NCBI RefSeq assembly: GCF_009184865.1
Contig: NZ_CP045096.1
Location: 5,456,001-5,520,000, forward strand
From: Streptomyces phaeolivaceus
Lineage (GTDB): Bacteria; Actinomycetota; Actinomycetes; Streptomycetales; Streptomycetaceae
Direction: 5' to 3'
DNA length: 64,000 nucleotides
Below the pieces are notes generated by a model. It was not told where the DNA came from and made no database searches. It saw only the letters and a program-made list of their open reading frames with translations. The position numbers were made by a program, and so were the translations under genes. Every line of letters starts with the position of its first letter. Positions within the stretch are counted from its first letter, which is position 1. Shown here piece by piece: positions 35,075 through 45,603 of the stretch.

Positions 35075-38000
35075 GTGAGACGGGGGATACATGTCAGAGG
35101 CGTGCCTGGAAGACGGGGAAGACGGACACGGGGGCTGGCTCCGGGTGTGACCGGGGCGGTGATGCTCGCGCTGCTCGCAACGATGGGTCCGTTGCCGGGA
35201 ACGGCGGCGGCCGATGCGGCGGCGGAACCCGCCTTGTCGGAGGGACAGAAGGCCCTCGCCGAGGCCAAGGAGTCGGGCGAGCGTGTCGAGGTCGTCGGCG
35301 AGCGGACGGAACGTACGACCGTCTACGCCAACCCCGATGGTTTCAGCTTCACGTTGGAGGAGTCCGCGGTTCCGGTGCGGGTGTCCGCGCCTGGTGGGGG
35401 TTGGATCACGCCCGACGCCACGCTGGAGGTCCGCGGCGACGGGACTGTGGCGCCGAAAGCAGCCGCGGTAGAAATGGAGTTCTCCGGAGGCGGGACCTCC
35501 GACCCACTGGTGAAGATCTCTGACCGAGGCCGGTCTCTGGGGCTCAGCTGGCCTGGCAAGCTTCCCGAACCCGAGTTGGACGGTGCCGACGCGCTGTACC
35601 CGGAGGTGCTGCCGGGCGTCGACTTGCGAGTCACCGCGACTACGGAGGGCTTCCGGCACGTCCTGGTGGTCAAGTCGCCCGAGGCCGCCACTTCGGATGA
35701 CCTCAAGCGGATCGACTACGCGCTGAAGACGACCGGTCTGGACGTCGTGAAGGGCAAGACCGGCAACCTCACCGCGGTCGACGACGACGGCAACCGGGTG
35801 TTCCGCGCGCCACGCGCGCAGATGTGGGACTCGGCCGGGGCGGATTCCGCCGACGCCGTATCGGGAAGTCGGCCGATGTCCGTGCGGACGGTGGCCCTGG
35901 ACACCGAGGAGAGCGACAAGGCCGCGCGCTCCACGGACATCGCGGGCTCCGAGACATCGCAGGAATCGGATCAGGCCGAGCCCGGTGCCTCGCCCACCGA
36001 AGACTCCGAACCCCGGGCCGGCGACAAGGTCGCCACGATGGATGTGAAGCTCACCGACGACACGCTGTCGGTGATCCCGGACAGCGGCATGCTCACCGGC
36101 ACCAAGGATTCGGCCTTCCCGCTGTTCATCGACCCCACGGTGACCTGGGGCGAGTCGGAGCGCACGCTGCTGCGCAGCGACGGTTACGAGTCGTACGGCT
36201 GGGGCAACGGTGACGACGGTCTCGGCAAAGGTGTCGGCGAGTGCGGGACGTGGGGCGGGTACTACTGCGGCCCGGGATATGTGCAGCGGTTGTACTTCGA
36301 GTTCTCGCCGGCGAGTCTGAAGGGCAAGCACGTCCTGGACGCCACGTTCCGGGTGACCGAGCCGTGGGCGTTCCAGTGCGACCCGCGCTGGGTGGACCTG
36401 GTCCGCACGAACAACATCTCCTCGTCGACCACCTGGTCCTCGCGGCCCAAGCACCTGGACCTGATGGGCGACCGGCACGTGTCGGCCGGCCGGGGATCGC
36501 TGTGCGACCCGGACTCGCCGGACGCGCCGATCGAGTTCAACGACAACCCCGAGGAGACGGACGAGAACCTCACCTCGACGGTACGGAGCTTCGCGGCGGG
36601 CAAGTTCTCGCGGCTCACGCTGATGCTCAAGGCCAAGGACGAGACGGACACGGCGGCCTGGAAGCGGTTCAAGAACGACGCCGTGCTGGCGGTCGACTTC
36701 GTCGGTCTGCCCGCCAAGCCCACCGGCATCGGTCTGGTGACCGGATCGGGCACGGTGTGCGAGACGGCCGAGTCGGACCCGGCGGTCGTCTCCGATCCCA
36801 CCCCGGCCCTGACGGCGACGGCGCAGACCGCGTCCGGCGGTGAGAAGGACGCCCAGTTGCGTGTCGCCCTCGACATGGATCACAAGAACAGCGACGGCAC
36901 CTGGTCGGACACCACGGCGGGCAACGGCGACCTCGCCCCGTCGAGCGGGTACGTCGGCGACGGTGTGAAACTGACCAAGTCCTGGTCCACGTTGAGCGAG
37001 GGGAAGCTCTACCGGTACCGGGCCTGGGTGCGCTCGTACTACAACAGCGGTGGCAGCTATCTCGCGGGGCCGTCGAACGCCTCGACGAGCGGCTGGTGCT
37101 ACTTCAAGGTCGACCCGACGGCGCCCAAGGCCCCGAAGATCACTGTCGGCAGCCCCTATTCCGTCTGCACCGACACGGCATGCCCGGCCGGTGGTGGTCC
37201 CGGCCAGAAGGCCACCTTCACCTTCGGTCCGGCCACCGGTGACTCCAACGTCGCCTACCAGTACAAGCTGTCCACCGCGGACGCCTGGTCGACGCCCGTC
37301 AACGGATCGACGGTGTCGAAGGACATCACGCCCAACAGCTCCGGCACGTACAGCGTGTATGTGCGAGCGAAGGACAGCGTGGGCCGCTGGGGCGCGCAGT
37401 ACGTGGTGGACTTCCTCGTCGCCGCCGGTGAAGGGCCGGTGGGCCGCTGGCACTTCGACGAGCCGGACGGCACCGCGGTGGACTCCGCCACCGCCGACGG
37501 CGCCGACAACGCGACGCTGGCCGGAGGCGCGGTGCGTGACGACCGCGGTCGGCGCGGGCTGGTCACGCACGACAGCGAGGGGCAGCCGCTGGAGGAGGCC
37601 GTCACGGACAAGGGACTGTCGCTGAACGGGACCACCGCCTACGCCGAGACCAGCGCGCCGGTGCTGGAGACCCGCTCTGCCTACACGGTCTCGGCCTGGG
37701 CGCGACTGGACGAGGGCGGCAAGAACGCCTCCGTGCTCGCACAGCCGGGGGGACAGGGCAACACGTTCGTCCTGTGGTACCTCGCTGATGTGAAGCAGTG
37801 GTTCTTCGGTGTGCTCGACCAGGACGGCTCCACCCTTCGCGGGAAGTACTCCGTCTACGCCGCCCAGACGGGCGTGTGGACCCATCTGGCCGGCAGCTAC
37901 GACCCGGCCACGGAGGAGCTGATCTTCTACGTCGACGGCCGTCGGCAGAGTCAGCCCCTGGCGACCGGCGCGGGTTCCTGGGAGTCCACCGGAGGGCTGC

Positions 38001-38839
38001 AGTTCGGCCGTTACAAGTTCCCCAGCGGCAACTCCACCTACCATTTCCCCGGCTCGATCGACGAAGTCGCCGTCTGGCAGCGGGTCCTGACCCACGAGGA
38101 GGTCGCGGACGAGACGAAGCTGTTGATCTCGGAGAACTTCGCCGGCGTCGAGTTGGTGGCCGACTGGAACGCGGCGAGGGGGAGCGGAACGACCGTGGCG
38201 GACACCACGTCCGGCTACGGCAGGAGCCTGACCTTGGCCGGCGGCGCCGCCATCAGCGATGAGGCCATCGTCCTGGACGGAGTGGACGACGCGGCCACCG
38301 CTCCGGGTCCGCTGGTGTACGACCACGCCCCCTTCACCGTGTCCACGCTCGTCGAGCTGGACTCCGCGAAACTGGTGAGCAAGGACGTCGGATACACCGG
38401 CCAGGTCCTGGGCCAGCGGACGGCGGACGGCTCGGCGTGGGGCCTCTGGTACGAGCTGACCGGCAAGGACACCGTGCTCGACGAGGAGACACTGGAGGAG
38501 GTCACGAAGCCGGTCGGCGTCTGGCACTTCGGTCGCCTGAACGCGGACGGCACCTTCTCCTCCGTGGTCTCCGACGAAGTGGCCGCCCTGGACAGTCCGG
38601 TACGGCTGACCGGCATCTACGACTCGGTGTACGGCACGATCAGCCTCTATCTGGGCTATGGGCAGAACGGTGACGCGAAGGCGTTCACCGTCCAGCTGGG
38701 CAGCGGGGACTTCGCCATCGGCAAGGGTTTCACAGGCGGAGCCTGGAAGCACTACCTACCCGCTCGCGTCTCCGAAGTCCGCCTGTGGGCGGGGGCGATG
38801 GCGAGCCCGGAGCAGGTCGAAGTCCGCGTGGGCGACTGA
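35075..38839 (+). CDS. Secreted LamG-domain protein, upstream partner of the Rhs gene
   Basis: A 1254-residue protein; starts at 35075 (GTG) or 35069 (GTG) follow GGGGCGGG, and 35021 is also possible. A signal peptide with a long Arg-rich n-region (GVTGAVMLALLATMGPLPG then TAAADA) directs export. The first 330 residues are the conserved N-region of Streptomyces LamG/Rhs partner proteins (RTTVYANPDGFSFTLEESAV). A cysteine-bearing beta module follows (about 370-560), then Fn3-like strands, LamG 1 (about 789-1015, VGRWHFDEPDGTAVDS to PGSIDEVAVWQRVLT) and LamG 2 (about 1027-1250, VELVADWNAARGSGTTVADT to ARVSEVRLWAG). Carbohydrate binding is likely. The Rhs gene follows 209 bp later on the same strand. 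Confidence 0.88.
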   Translation: MRRGIHVRGVPGRRGRRTRGLAPGVTGAVMLALLATMGPLPGTAAADAAAEPALSEGQKALAEAKESGERVEVVGERTERTTVYANPDGFSFTLEESAVPVRVSAPGGGWITPDATLEVRGDGTVAPKAAAVEMEFSGGGTSDPLVKISDRGRSLGLSWPGKLPEPELDGADALYPEVLPGVDLRVTATTEGFRHVLVVKSPEAATSDDLKRIDYALKTTGLDVVKGKTGNLTAVDDDGNRVFRAPRAQMWDSAGADSADAVSGSRPMSVRTVALDTEESDKAARSTDIAGSETSQESDQAEPGASPTEDSEPRAGDKVATMDVKLTDDTLSVIPDSGMLTGTKDSAFPLFIDPTVTWGESERTLLRSDGYESYGWGNGDDGLGKGVGECGTWGGYYCGPGYVQRLYFEFSPASLKGKHVLDATFRVTEPWAFQCDPRWVDLVRTNNISSSTTWSSRPKHLDLMGDRHVSAGRGSLCDPDSPDAPIEFNDNPEETDENLTSTVRSFAAGKFSRLTLMLKAKDETDTAAWKRFKNDAVLAVDFVGLPAKPTGIGLVTGSGTVCETAESDPAVVSDPTPALTATAQTASGGEKDAQLRVALDMDHKNSDGTWSDTTAGNGDLAPSSGYVGDGVKLTKSWSTLSEGKLYRYRAWVRSYYNSGGSYLAGPSNASTSGWCYFKVDPTAPKAPKITVGSPYSVCTDTACPAGGGPGQKATFTFGPATGDSNVAYQYKLSTADAWSTPVNGSTVSKDITPNSSGTYSVYVRAKDSVGRWGAQYVVDFLVAAGEGPVGRWHFDEPDGTAVDSATADGADNATLAGGAVRDDRGRRGLVTHDSEGQPLEEAVTDKGLSLNGTTAYAETSAPVLETRSAYTVSAWARLDEGGKNASVLAQPGGQGNTFVLWYLADVKQWFFGVLDQDGSTLRGKYSVYAAQTGVWTHLAGSYDPATEELIFYVDGRRQSQPLATGAGSWESTGGLQFGRYKFPSGNSTYHFPGSIDEVAVWQRVLTHEEVADETKLLISENFAGVELVADWNAARGSGTTVADTTSGYGRSLTLAGGAAISDEAIVLDGVDDAATAPGPLVYDHAPFTVSTLVELDSAKLVSKDVGYTGQVLGQRTADGSAWGLWYELTGKDTVLDEETLEEVTKPVGVWHFGRLNADGTFSSVVSDEVAALDSPVRLTGIYDSVYGTISLYLGYGQNGDAKAFTVQLGSGDFAIGKGFTGGAWKHYLPARVSEVRLWAGAMASPEQVEVRVGD

Positions 38840-39048
38840 TCTGATCCGCGTGATCCGGTCCGTGTGAACCGATCCATGCGGACCGACCGATACGTGCGGA
38901 CCGATCCGCGCGCAAGGAGTGGTGCGGCGCCGCAACAACGGCGTCGCACCACCCGGCCAGCACATGACCTGTCACCGGTGCGGCACCGGTCACCGGCATG
39001 TCACTTGTCAGCTATCACGGCTCGGAACAACGGGGTGGTCCAACAACC

Positions 39049-42000
39049 ATGGCTTTTGGCATAGGCACATCAGAAGGAGCGCGGGGCGGGCCGAGACGTC
39101 GCGTCGGAGCGATCGTCGCGACCCTGGCCCTCTCGCTCGTCGTTCCGACCGGCCTCACCCCGGTGGCGCAGGCCGCCGGCAAGGGACTCGGCCGGCCGGA
39201 TGTCCCCGAGCAACGGGTGAGCAAGGTCAGGCAGGTCGACGGGCCCGGCGCCAGGAAGGCCCGCGCGAAGGTCGCCAAGGAGAAGAAGGCCGACGCCGAA
39301 CGCGCCCGGCAGGCCCGCACGGAACAGCAGTCCGCCTGGCCGCGGCAGGGTGACGCGGTCCTCGACCTGGACACCGGCAAGAGCGCACAGGCGAAGCCGG
39401 GCGGCCTCCCCGTCACCGTCGCACTGGCGGACGGCAAGCAGGGCGTCGAGGACGGGACCACGGCCCGGATCACCGTGCTCGGCCAGAAGGCAGCCCAGCA
39501 GGCAGGGATCACCGGCGTCCTGCTGACCGCCGAGGCCGACCACGTCGGACGGGCCGAGATCGCCGTCGACTACAGCGGCTTCGCCTCGGCCGTCGGCGGC
39601 GGCTGGTCCTCCAGACTGCGCCTCGTACGCCTGCCCGCCTGTGTGCTCGACACACCCGAGAAGGCGGCGTGCCGCACCGCCACCCCCCTCGCGTCCGACA
39701 ACGACGTCGCGGACCGCACCGTCACCGCCTCTGTCCCGCTGACCGCCACCGACGAGGGCCTCTCGACGCAACTGGCCACTGCCGCGACGGCCGCCGACGC
39801 CACGGTGTTCGCGTTGACCGCGGCCGACCCTGGTGCGGGCGAGTCCCCCTCGGGCGCCGGTGACTACTCGGCCACGGAACTCTCGGAGTCCTCCTCCTGG
39901 ACGGCGGGCGACAACTCCGGTTCTTTCAGCTGGAATTACGACTTCAACGTGCCGTCCGCGGCGGTCGGCCCGGAGCCGGAGCTGTCCCTGTCGTACGACT
40001 CGGGCAGCGTCGACGGCCGTATCGCCACCACCAACAACCAGGGCAGCGCGGTAGGTGAGGGCTTCGGTCTGAGCGAGTCCTACATCGAGCGCGGCTACGG
40101 CTCCTGCGACGACGACGGCCACGAGGACGTCGTCGACCACTGCTGGAAGTACGACAACGCCCAACTGGTCCTCAACGGCAGGTCCACACGGCTGGTGAAG
40201 GTGTCCGGCACCTGGGAGAGCACCTGGCGCCTGGAGAACGACGACGCCTCGATCGTGACCCGGTCCATCGACGCGGACAACGGCGACGACAACGGCGAGC
40301 ACTGGACCGTCATCACCGGCGACGGCACCAAGTACGTCTTCGGCATGAACAAGCTCGTCGGCGCCGCCGATCAGCGCACCAACTCCACTTGGACCGTGCC
40401 CGTCTTCGGCGACGACTCCGGCGACCCCGGCTACGGCAACGGCGACGCCTTCGCCGACCGCGCCGTCACCCAGGCGTGGCGCTGGAACCTGGACTACGTT
40501 GAGGACACCCACGGCAACGCCTCCACGTACTGGTATGCCAAGGAGACCAACCACTACAAGAAGAACAAGGCCACCACCGCCAACGCCTCCTACACGCGCG
40601 GCGGTTACCTCAAGGAGATCAAGTACGGCCTGCGCAAGGGCGCGCTGTTCACCGACGACGCCGACGCCAAGGTCACCTTCTCCCACGCCGAGCGGTGCAC
40701 CGCCTCGGACTGCTCCTCGCTGACCAAGGACACCGCCAAGAACTGGCCCGACGTCCCCTTCGACGCCCTCTGCACCGACGGCGACGACGACTGTCTGGCC
40801 AACGGGCCCTCGTTCTTCTCTCGCAAGCGTCTCACCGGCGTCGACACCTTCTCGTGGAACGCCGCGACCAGCGCCTACGACCCGGTGGACTCCTGGGACT
40901 TCACGCAGGAGTACCTCGACGGCGGCGACATCGGCGACACCTCCGACCACGTCCTGACCCTGAAGTCCATCAAGCGGACCGGCAAGGCCGGCGACACGGC
41001 CATCGCCCTCAACCCGATCTCGTTCACCTACCAGTGGCGGGAGAACCGGGTCGACGGCACCGACGACATCCTGCCCCTGACCCGGCCCCGGATCTCCACC
41101 GTCACCTCGGAGACCGGCTCGATCACCACCGTCACGCTGTCCTCACCGGAGTGCGTGCGCAGTGAGGTCCTGGGCGCGGCTGAGGACACCAACACCCGCT
41201 CCTGCTACCCGAAGTACTGGAACATCAACGGCGCCAGTGAGCCGTCGGTGGACTGGTTCCACAAGTACCGGGTCGAGGCCGTCGTCGTATCGGACCCGGC
41301 GGGCCACAACGACGCCGTCGAGTACGCCTACGACTACAGCGGTGCCGCCTGGCACCACACCGACGACCCCTTCACCCCCAAGGCAGAGCGCACCTGGTCC
41401 GGCTGGCGCGGCTACCGCCAGGTCACCGTCCACACAGGCGCCGTGGAGACGACCCGCTCCAAGACGGTCTCGCTCTACTTCCAGGGCATGCACGGCGACA
41501 AGAAGAAGGACGGCACCACCCGCTCCGTCTCCCTCGCCCCGCTGTCCTCCCCGTCGATCGGGGTGGCGAGCGTCACCGACAGCGACCAGTACTCCGGCAT
41601 GCGGCGCGAACACGTCACCTACGACGGCTCGACCCCCATAACCGTCGAGGTCAACGACCCCTGGTCGAAGGAGACCGCGCGCCAGAGCGCCCCCTCCGAC
41701 GCCGCCGACCACGTGGCCCGCTTCGTCCGTACGGAGAAGTCCACCACCCACGCGTATCTGACCGCGACGAAGACCTGGCGCGCCCGCGCGCTCACCACCA
41801 CCTACGACGACCACGGCATGCCGGTGACCGTCGACGACTCCGGTGAGGTCGGCAAGGGCGGCGACCAGACCTGCACCCGCACCTGGTACGCCCGCAACGC
41901 CGAAGCCGGCATCAGCGAGCTGGTCTCCCGCAGCCGTACCATCGGCCAGTCCTGCTCGGTGGCGGACACGAGCCTGAACCTGCCGGCGAACTCCAAGACA

Positions 42001-45000
42001 CGCGGCGACGTGCTGTCCGACACCGCCACCGTCTACGACAACCCCTCGGCCACCGCATGGTCTGCCACCCAGACTCCCACCAAGGGGGCGGCGACCTGGA
42101 CCGGCCGCGCCACGGGATACGGAACCACGGCGAGTACGGACGGGCTGCGCGCGGCCTCGGGCTGGCAGAGGATCACGGCCACCACGTACGACACTCTCGG
42201 CCGCCCCGTCGGCGTCACCGACGCCGCCGGCGAGACCACCAACACCGCCTACACCCCGGTCTCCGCGGGCCCTCTGACGAAGACGATCGTCACCAATCCC
42301 ATGACCCACAAGGTCACCAGCTTCCTGGACCACCGGCACGGCCAGCCTCTGCGGGTGTACGACGCAAACCTGAAGAAGACCGAGACCACCTACGACGCCC
42401 TCGGCCGACTGACGGCGGTCTGGGAACCCAATCGCAACAAGGCCGCCGGCTACAGCGCGAACACCACGTTCAAGTACCGGATCAGCAGCAGTGAACCGTC
42501 CTGGGTGTCCACTTCGAAGCTGAAGAAGGACGGCGAGACGTACAACACGGGCTACGAGCTGTACGACTCGATGATGCGCCCGCTGCAGACCCAGACCCCC
42601 ACCCCGCTCGGCGGCCGGGTGCTCACCGACACCCGCTACGACACCCGCGGCCTGGCCCATGAGACGTACGAGGACATCTTCGACAGCACCACGACCCCCG
42701 ACGGCACCTACACGCGCGAGGAGTACGGCGAGGCACCCCGGCAGATCGAGACGGCCTACGACGGCGCGGAGCGGATCACGACCAGCACCCTCCACTCGTA
42801 CGGGGTGAAGAAGCGGTCGACCACCACCAGTTACACCGGTGACTCCACCGCCACCACCGCCGTCCAGGGCGGCTCGGCGACCCGCACCATCGTCGACGCC
42901 CGCGAACGGACCGTCGAGACCCGCGAGTACGCGGGCGCCAGCCCGGCCGACCCGCAGTTCGGCGGCGGCTCGGGCACCGCCTCGTACACCTCCACCACGT
43001 TCCAGTACACACTCGACGACCAACAGTCCCAGGTCACCGGCCCCGACGGCGCCACATGGTCGTACGGCTACGACCTGTTCGGCCGCAAGACCAGCGCCGA
43101 CGACCCGGACAAGGGTCTGACCGAGCTGGAGTACGACAGTCTCGACCGGCTCATCAGCACCACCGACTCCTTCGGCCGCGCCGTCCTCTCCGGATACGAC
43201 GCGATCGGCCGGGTCACCGGCACCTGGACCGGTTCGAAGACCGACGCGAACCAACTGACCGCCCTTACTTACGACTCCTTGCTCAAGGGCCTGCCCGACG
43301 CGAGCACCCGCTACGTCGGCGGCAAGACCGGCAAGGCGTACACGAGGACCGTCACCGCCTACGACAGCCTGTCCCGGCCCACCGCCACCGAGCTGTCCCT
43401 GCCGGGCTCCGACCCGCTCGTCGCGGCGGGCGCACCGGCCACCCTCGAATTCGAGAACAACTACAACATCGACGGCACGCTGCAGAACAGCAAGGAGCCC
43501 GCGCTCGGCGGACTGCCCTCCGAGATCGTCGACTACGGCTACACCGGCACCGGCCAGGTCAGCTCCATAGGAGGCAGCACCGGCTACCTCCTGCACGCCG
43601 ACTACTCCGCCCTCGGACAGGCCCGGCAGCTCGTGATCGGCACCGCGAACACCGAGGAACACAAGAAGGCGTACGTCACCAACACCTGGGAGGAGGGGAC
43701 CGGGCGGCTCCTGGGCAGCCATGTCACGGACCAGACCCACCCGTACAAGCTGCAGAACCTCGCCTACACCTACGATCAGGCGGGCAACGTCACCTCCGTC
43801 GCCGACACCAGCACGCTGGGCGGCACCGCACCGGCGGAGACCCAGTGCTTCGCCCACGACGGGCACCGGCGCCTGACCGAGGCATGGACACCCGCCTCGC
43901 AGAAGTGCTCCGACGCCCGCAGCGCGAGCAGCCTGGGCGGCCGGTCCGCGTACTGGACCAGCTACGGCTACAACGACGCCGGTCAGCGCACCAAGGAGAC
44001 CGAACACACCTCCACCGGCGACACCACCACGACCTACTGCTACGAGAAGGCGGACCAGCCCCACGCCCTGACCGGCACCAGCACGAAGGCCGACTGCACC
44101 GCCCCCGACCGGTCCTACGAGTTCGACAGCACCGGCAACACCACCAGCCGGCCGGACGGCACCGCCACCCAGGACCTCGACTGGTCCGACGAGGGCAGGC
44201 TGGCGACCCTGACCGAGAGCGGCAAGACGACCGACTACCTGTACGGGGCCGACGGCACGCTCCTGATCCGTTCCACGGAGGGCGGCGAGCGCGTCCTGTA
44301 CGTGGGGGCCACCGAACTGCACCTGCGAGCGGACGGCAGCACGTGGGCCCAGCGCCACTACGGCTCGGGCAGCCTGACCGTCGCCGTCCGCTCCAACGAG
44401 AGCGGCGCCGACGAACTCAGCTACCTCGTCACCGACCAGCACGGCACGGCCACCCTCGCCATCGACGCCACGAACCAGGAGTTCTCCCGGCGCTACACGA
44501 CCCCCTTCGGCGCACCGAGAGGCGACACCACCGGGGCCGCCTGGCCCGACGACAAGGGGTTCCTCGGCAAGACCACCGATACCGGCACCGGTCTCACCCA
44601 TGTCGACGCCCGCCAGTACGACCCCGAGCTCGGCCAGTTCATCAGCGTCGACCCGCTTCTGCAGACCGGTGTGGGGCAGACCCTCAACGGCTACAGCTAC
44701 GCCGTCCAGAATCCGTCGACCCTCGCCGACCCGTCCGGTCTCGGCGTGCCCGAGTGCAGGGAGCCGCAGAAGTACGGCATCACGTGCCGGGGCGGCATTC
44801 CGGTCAGTAGCGGCAAGAAGAAGACCACCGGCAGCGGTGGTGAGGGCCCCGTCCGGGCCTGCCGCTGCGGAGGACGGCCCACACTCGTCAAGGGCATGAA
44901 GCCCACCGGACTCGGCGGCATCCCGGGCCGCCGCAACATCACCCTGCCGTCGACACCGCCTCCCACGGGCTGGCTCAAGGTCGTACCTCCGCCCAACCCC

Positions 45001-45522
45001 GGCCCCAAGCCGAAGGCCGAGGCCAACAAGAACTGGTTCGAGAAGGCAACCGGCTGGCTGCCCTCCTGGGAGGACGTCAAGGACGGCTACGACTACGTCA
45101 TGTCGTACAGCAGTACATCCGGCCTGTGCGTGAGCGGCAGCGCGATGTTCGGCGCGGGCGTGGAATACTCCGGGTGCTTCATGCGGGTGGGTGACGAATA
45201 CGCTTTCGCCTGGGTGGAGGAGGACCAGTCGGGTGGGGAAGCCTCCATCGGTGTCACCGCCGGTCTGGTCTGGAGCAATGCGGACTCGATCGATCAGGTC
45301 AGAGGTGAGTCGGCAGGTATCGGCGGAAGCGCCGGCCCCTTCTCGCTGAGCCACCGCGGAACTTTCGGAACCAGGAACAGTCGCGGTGACATCGTCCACA
45401 GTGTGACGACATCCGCCGGCGCTTTCGGTGGCCTCGGCGGCAATTTCGGTGCCGGAAACACGAGGATCGCCAGCGCGGGAACGGTATTCGGGGAAGTGGG
45501 GGATTTCCTGAAGTTCTGGTAA
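39049..45522 (+). CDS. Secreted Rhs/YD-repeat polymorphic toxin-type protein
   Basis: A 2157-residue protein. The ATG at 39049 is chosen for a GGGGTGG site; an ATG at 38998 is in frame. A signal peptide (VGAIVATLALSLVVPTGLTP) is followed by a Lys/Arg-rich stretch and the Rhs plug region. A long array of YD repeats follows (typical units YDALGRLTAVW, YDSLDRLISTTDSFGR). The core ends with the Rhs-associated sequence THVDARQYDPELGQFISVDP and the cleavage-type motif ADPSGLG (D-P-S-G-L at 1894-1898). The remaining 259-residue tip has a Lys/Pro-rich linker, a CxCGG motif, then a Gly-rich domain (FGAGVEYSGCFMRVG; GGLGGNFGAGNTRIASAG) ending in FLKFW. The tip matches no toxin I recognise. A hairpin and small membrane genes follow. 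Confidence 0.92.
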   Translation: MAFGIGTSEGARGGPRRRVGAIVATLALSLVVPTGLTPVAQAAGKGLGRPDVPEQRVSKVRQVDGPGARKARAKVAKEKKADAERARQARTEQQSAWPRQGDAVLDLDTGKSAQAKPGGLPVTVALADGKQGVEDGTTARITVLGQKAAQQAGITGVLLTAEADHVGRAEIAVDYSGFASAVGGGWSSRLRLVRLPACVLDTPEKAACRTATPLASDNDVADRTVTASVPLTATDEGLSTQLATAATAADATVFALTAADPGAGESPSGAGDYSATELSESSSWTAGDNSGSFSWNYDFNVPSAAVGPEPELSLSYDSGSVDGRIATTNNQGSAVGEGFGLSESYIERGYGSCDDDGHEDVVDHCWKYDNAQLVLNGRSTRLVKVSGTWESTWRLENDDASIVTRSIDADNGDDNGEHWTVITGDGTKYVFGMNKLVGAADQRTNSTWTVPVFGDDSGDPGYGNGDAFADRAVTQAWRWNLDYVEDTHGNASTYWYAKETNHYKKNKATTANASYTRGGYLKEIKYGLRKGALFTDDADAKVTFSHAERCTASDCSSLTKDTAKNWPDVPFDALCTDGDDDCLANGPSFFSRKRLTGVDTFSWNAATSAYDPVDSWDFTQEYLDGGDIGDTSDHVLTLKSIKRTGKAGDTAIALNPISFTYQWRENRVDGTDDILPLTRPRISTVTSETGSITTVTLSSPECVRSEVLGAAEDTNTRSCYPKYWNINGASEPSVDWFHKYRVEAVVVSDPAGHNDAVEYAYDYSGAAWHHTDDPFTPKAERTWSGWRGYRQVTVHTGAVETTRSKTVSLYFQGMHGDKKKDGTTRSVSLAPLSSPSIGVASVTDSDQYSGMRREHVTYDGSTPITVEVNDPWSKETARQSAPSDAADHVARFVRTEKSTTHAYLTATKTWRARALTTTYDDHGMPVTVDDSGEVGKGGDQTCTRTWYARNAEAGISELVSRSRTIGQSCSVADTSLNLPANSKTRGDVLSDTATVYDNPSATAWSATQTPTKGAATWTGRATGYGTTASTDGLRAASGWQRITATTYDTLGRPVGVTDAAGETTNTAYTPVSAGPLTKTIVTNPMTHKVTSFLDHRHGQPLRVYDANLKKTETTYDALGRLTAVWEPNRNKAAGYSANTTFKYRISSSEPSWVSTSKLKKDGETYNTGYELYDSMMRPLQTQTPTPLGGRVLTDTRYDTRGLAHETYEDIFDSTTTPDGTYTREEYGEAPRQIETAYDGAERITTSTLHSYGVKKRSTTTSYTGDSTATTAVQGGSATRTIVDARERTVETREYAGASPADPQFGGGSGTASYTSTTFQYTLDDQQSQVTGPDGATWSYGYDLFGRKTSADDPDKGLTELEYDSLDRLISTTDSFGRAVLSGYDAIGRVTGTWTGSKTDANQLTALTYDSLLKGLPDASTRYVGGKTGKAYTRTVTAYDSLSRPTATELSLPGSDPLVAAGAPATLEFENNYNIDGTLQNSKEPALGGLPSEIVDYGYTGTGQVSSIGGSTGYLLHADYSALGQARQLVIGTANTEEHKKAYVTNTWEEGTGRLLGSHVTDQTHPYKLQNLAYTYDQAGNVTSVADTSTLGGTAPAETQCFAHDGHRRLTEAWTPASQKCSDARSASSLGGRSAYWTSYGYNDAGQRTKETEHTSTGDTTTTYCYEKADQPHALTGTSTKADCTAPDRSYEFDSTGNTTSRPDGTATQDLDWSDEGRLATLTESGKTTDYLYGADGTLLIRSTEGGERVLYVGATELHLRADGSTWAQRHYGSGSLTVAVRSNESGADELSYLVTDQHGTATLAIDATNQEFSRRYTTPFGAPRGDTTGAAWPDDKGFLGKTTDTGTGLTHVDARQYDPELGQFISVDPLLQTGVGQTLNGYSYAVQNPSTLADPSGLGVPECREPQKYGITCRGGIPVSSGKKKTTGSGGEGPVRACRCGGRPTLVKGMKPTGLGGIPGRRNITLPSTPPPTGWLKVVPPPNPGPKPKAEANKNWFEKATGWLPSWEDVKDGYDYVMSYSSTSGLCVSGSAMFGAGVEYSGCFMRVGDEYAFAWVEEDQSGGEASIGVTAGLVWSNADSIDQVRGESAGIGGSAGPFSLSHRGTFGTRNSRGDIVHSVTTSAGAFGGLGGNFGAGNTRIASAGTVFGEVGDFLKFW

Positions 45523-45529
45523 GAACTCG

Positions 45530-45564
45530 CTGCCGCGCCGCTGTTGTAGACTGCGGCGCGGCAG
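45530..45564. terminator. Strong hairpin between the Rhs gene and the small membrane gene
   Basis: A perfect 12-bp stem CTGCCGCGCCGC / GCGGCGCGGCAG with an 11-nt loop, only 8 bp after the Rhs stop and 40 bp before the next ATG. It could end the long Rhs transcript or regulate flow into the next gene. Confidence 0.7.
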
Positions 45565-45603
45565 TCTCAGCACATTTACTCACTTCGCACCGCTGGAGAG
45601 GCA

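Noticed and set aside
34985..38752. A 1255-residue minus-strand frame opposite the LamG gene
   Set aside because: The same shadow effect; the plus-strand protein has a signal peptide and LamG domains.
41143..45573. A 1476-residue minus-strand open frame opposite the Rhs gene
   Set aside because: It mirrors the GC-rich Rhs coding sequence on the other strand, and the plus strand has clear YD repeats. The antisense frame is Val/Gly/Arg-rich with no motif.
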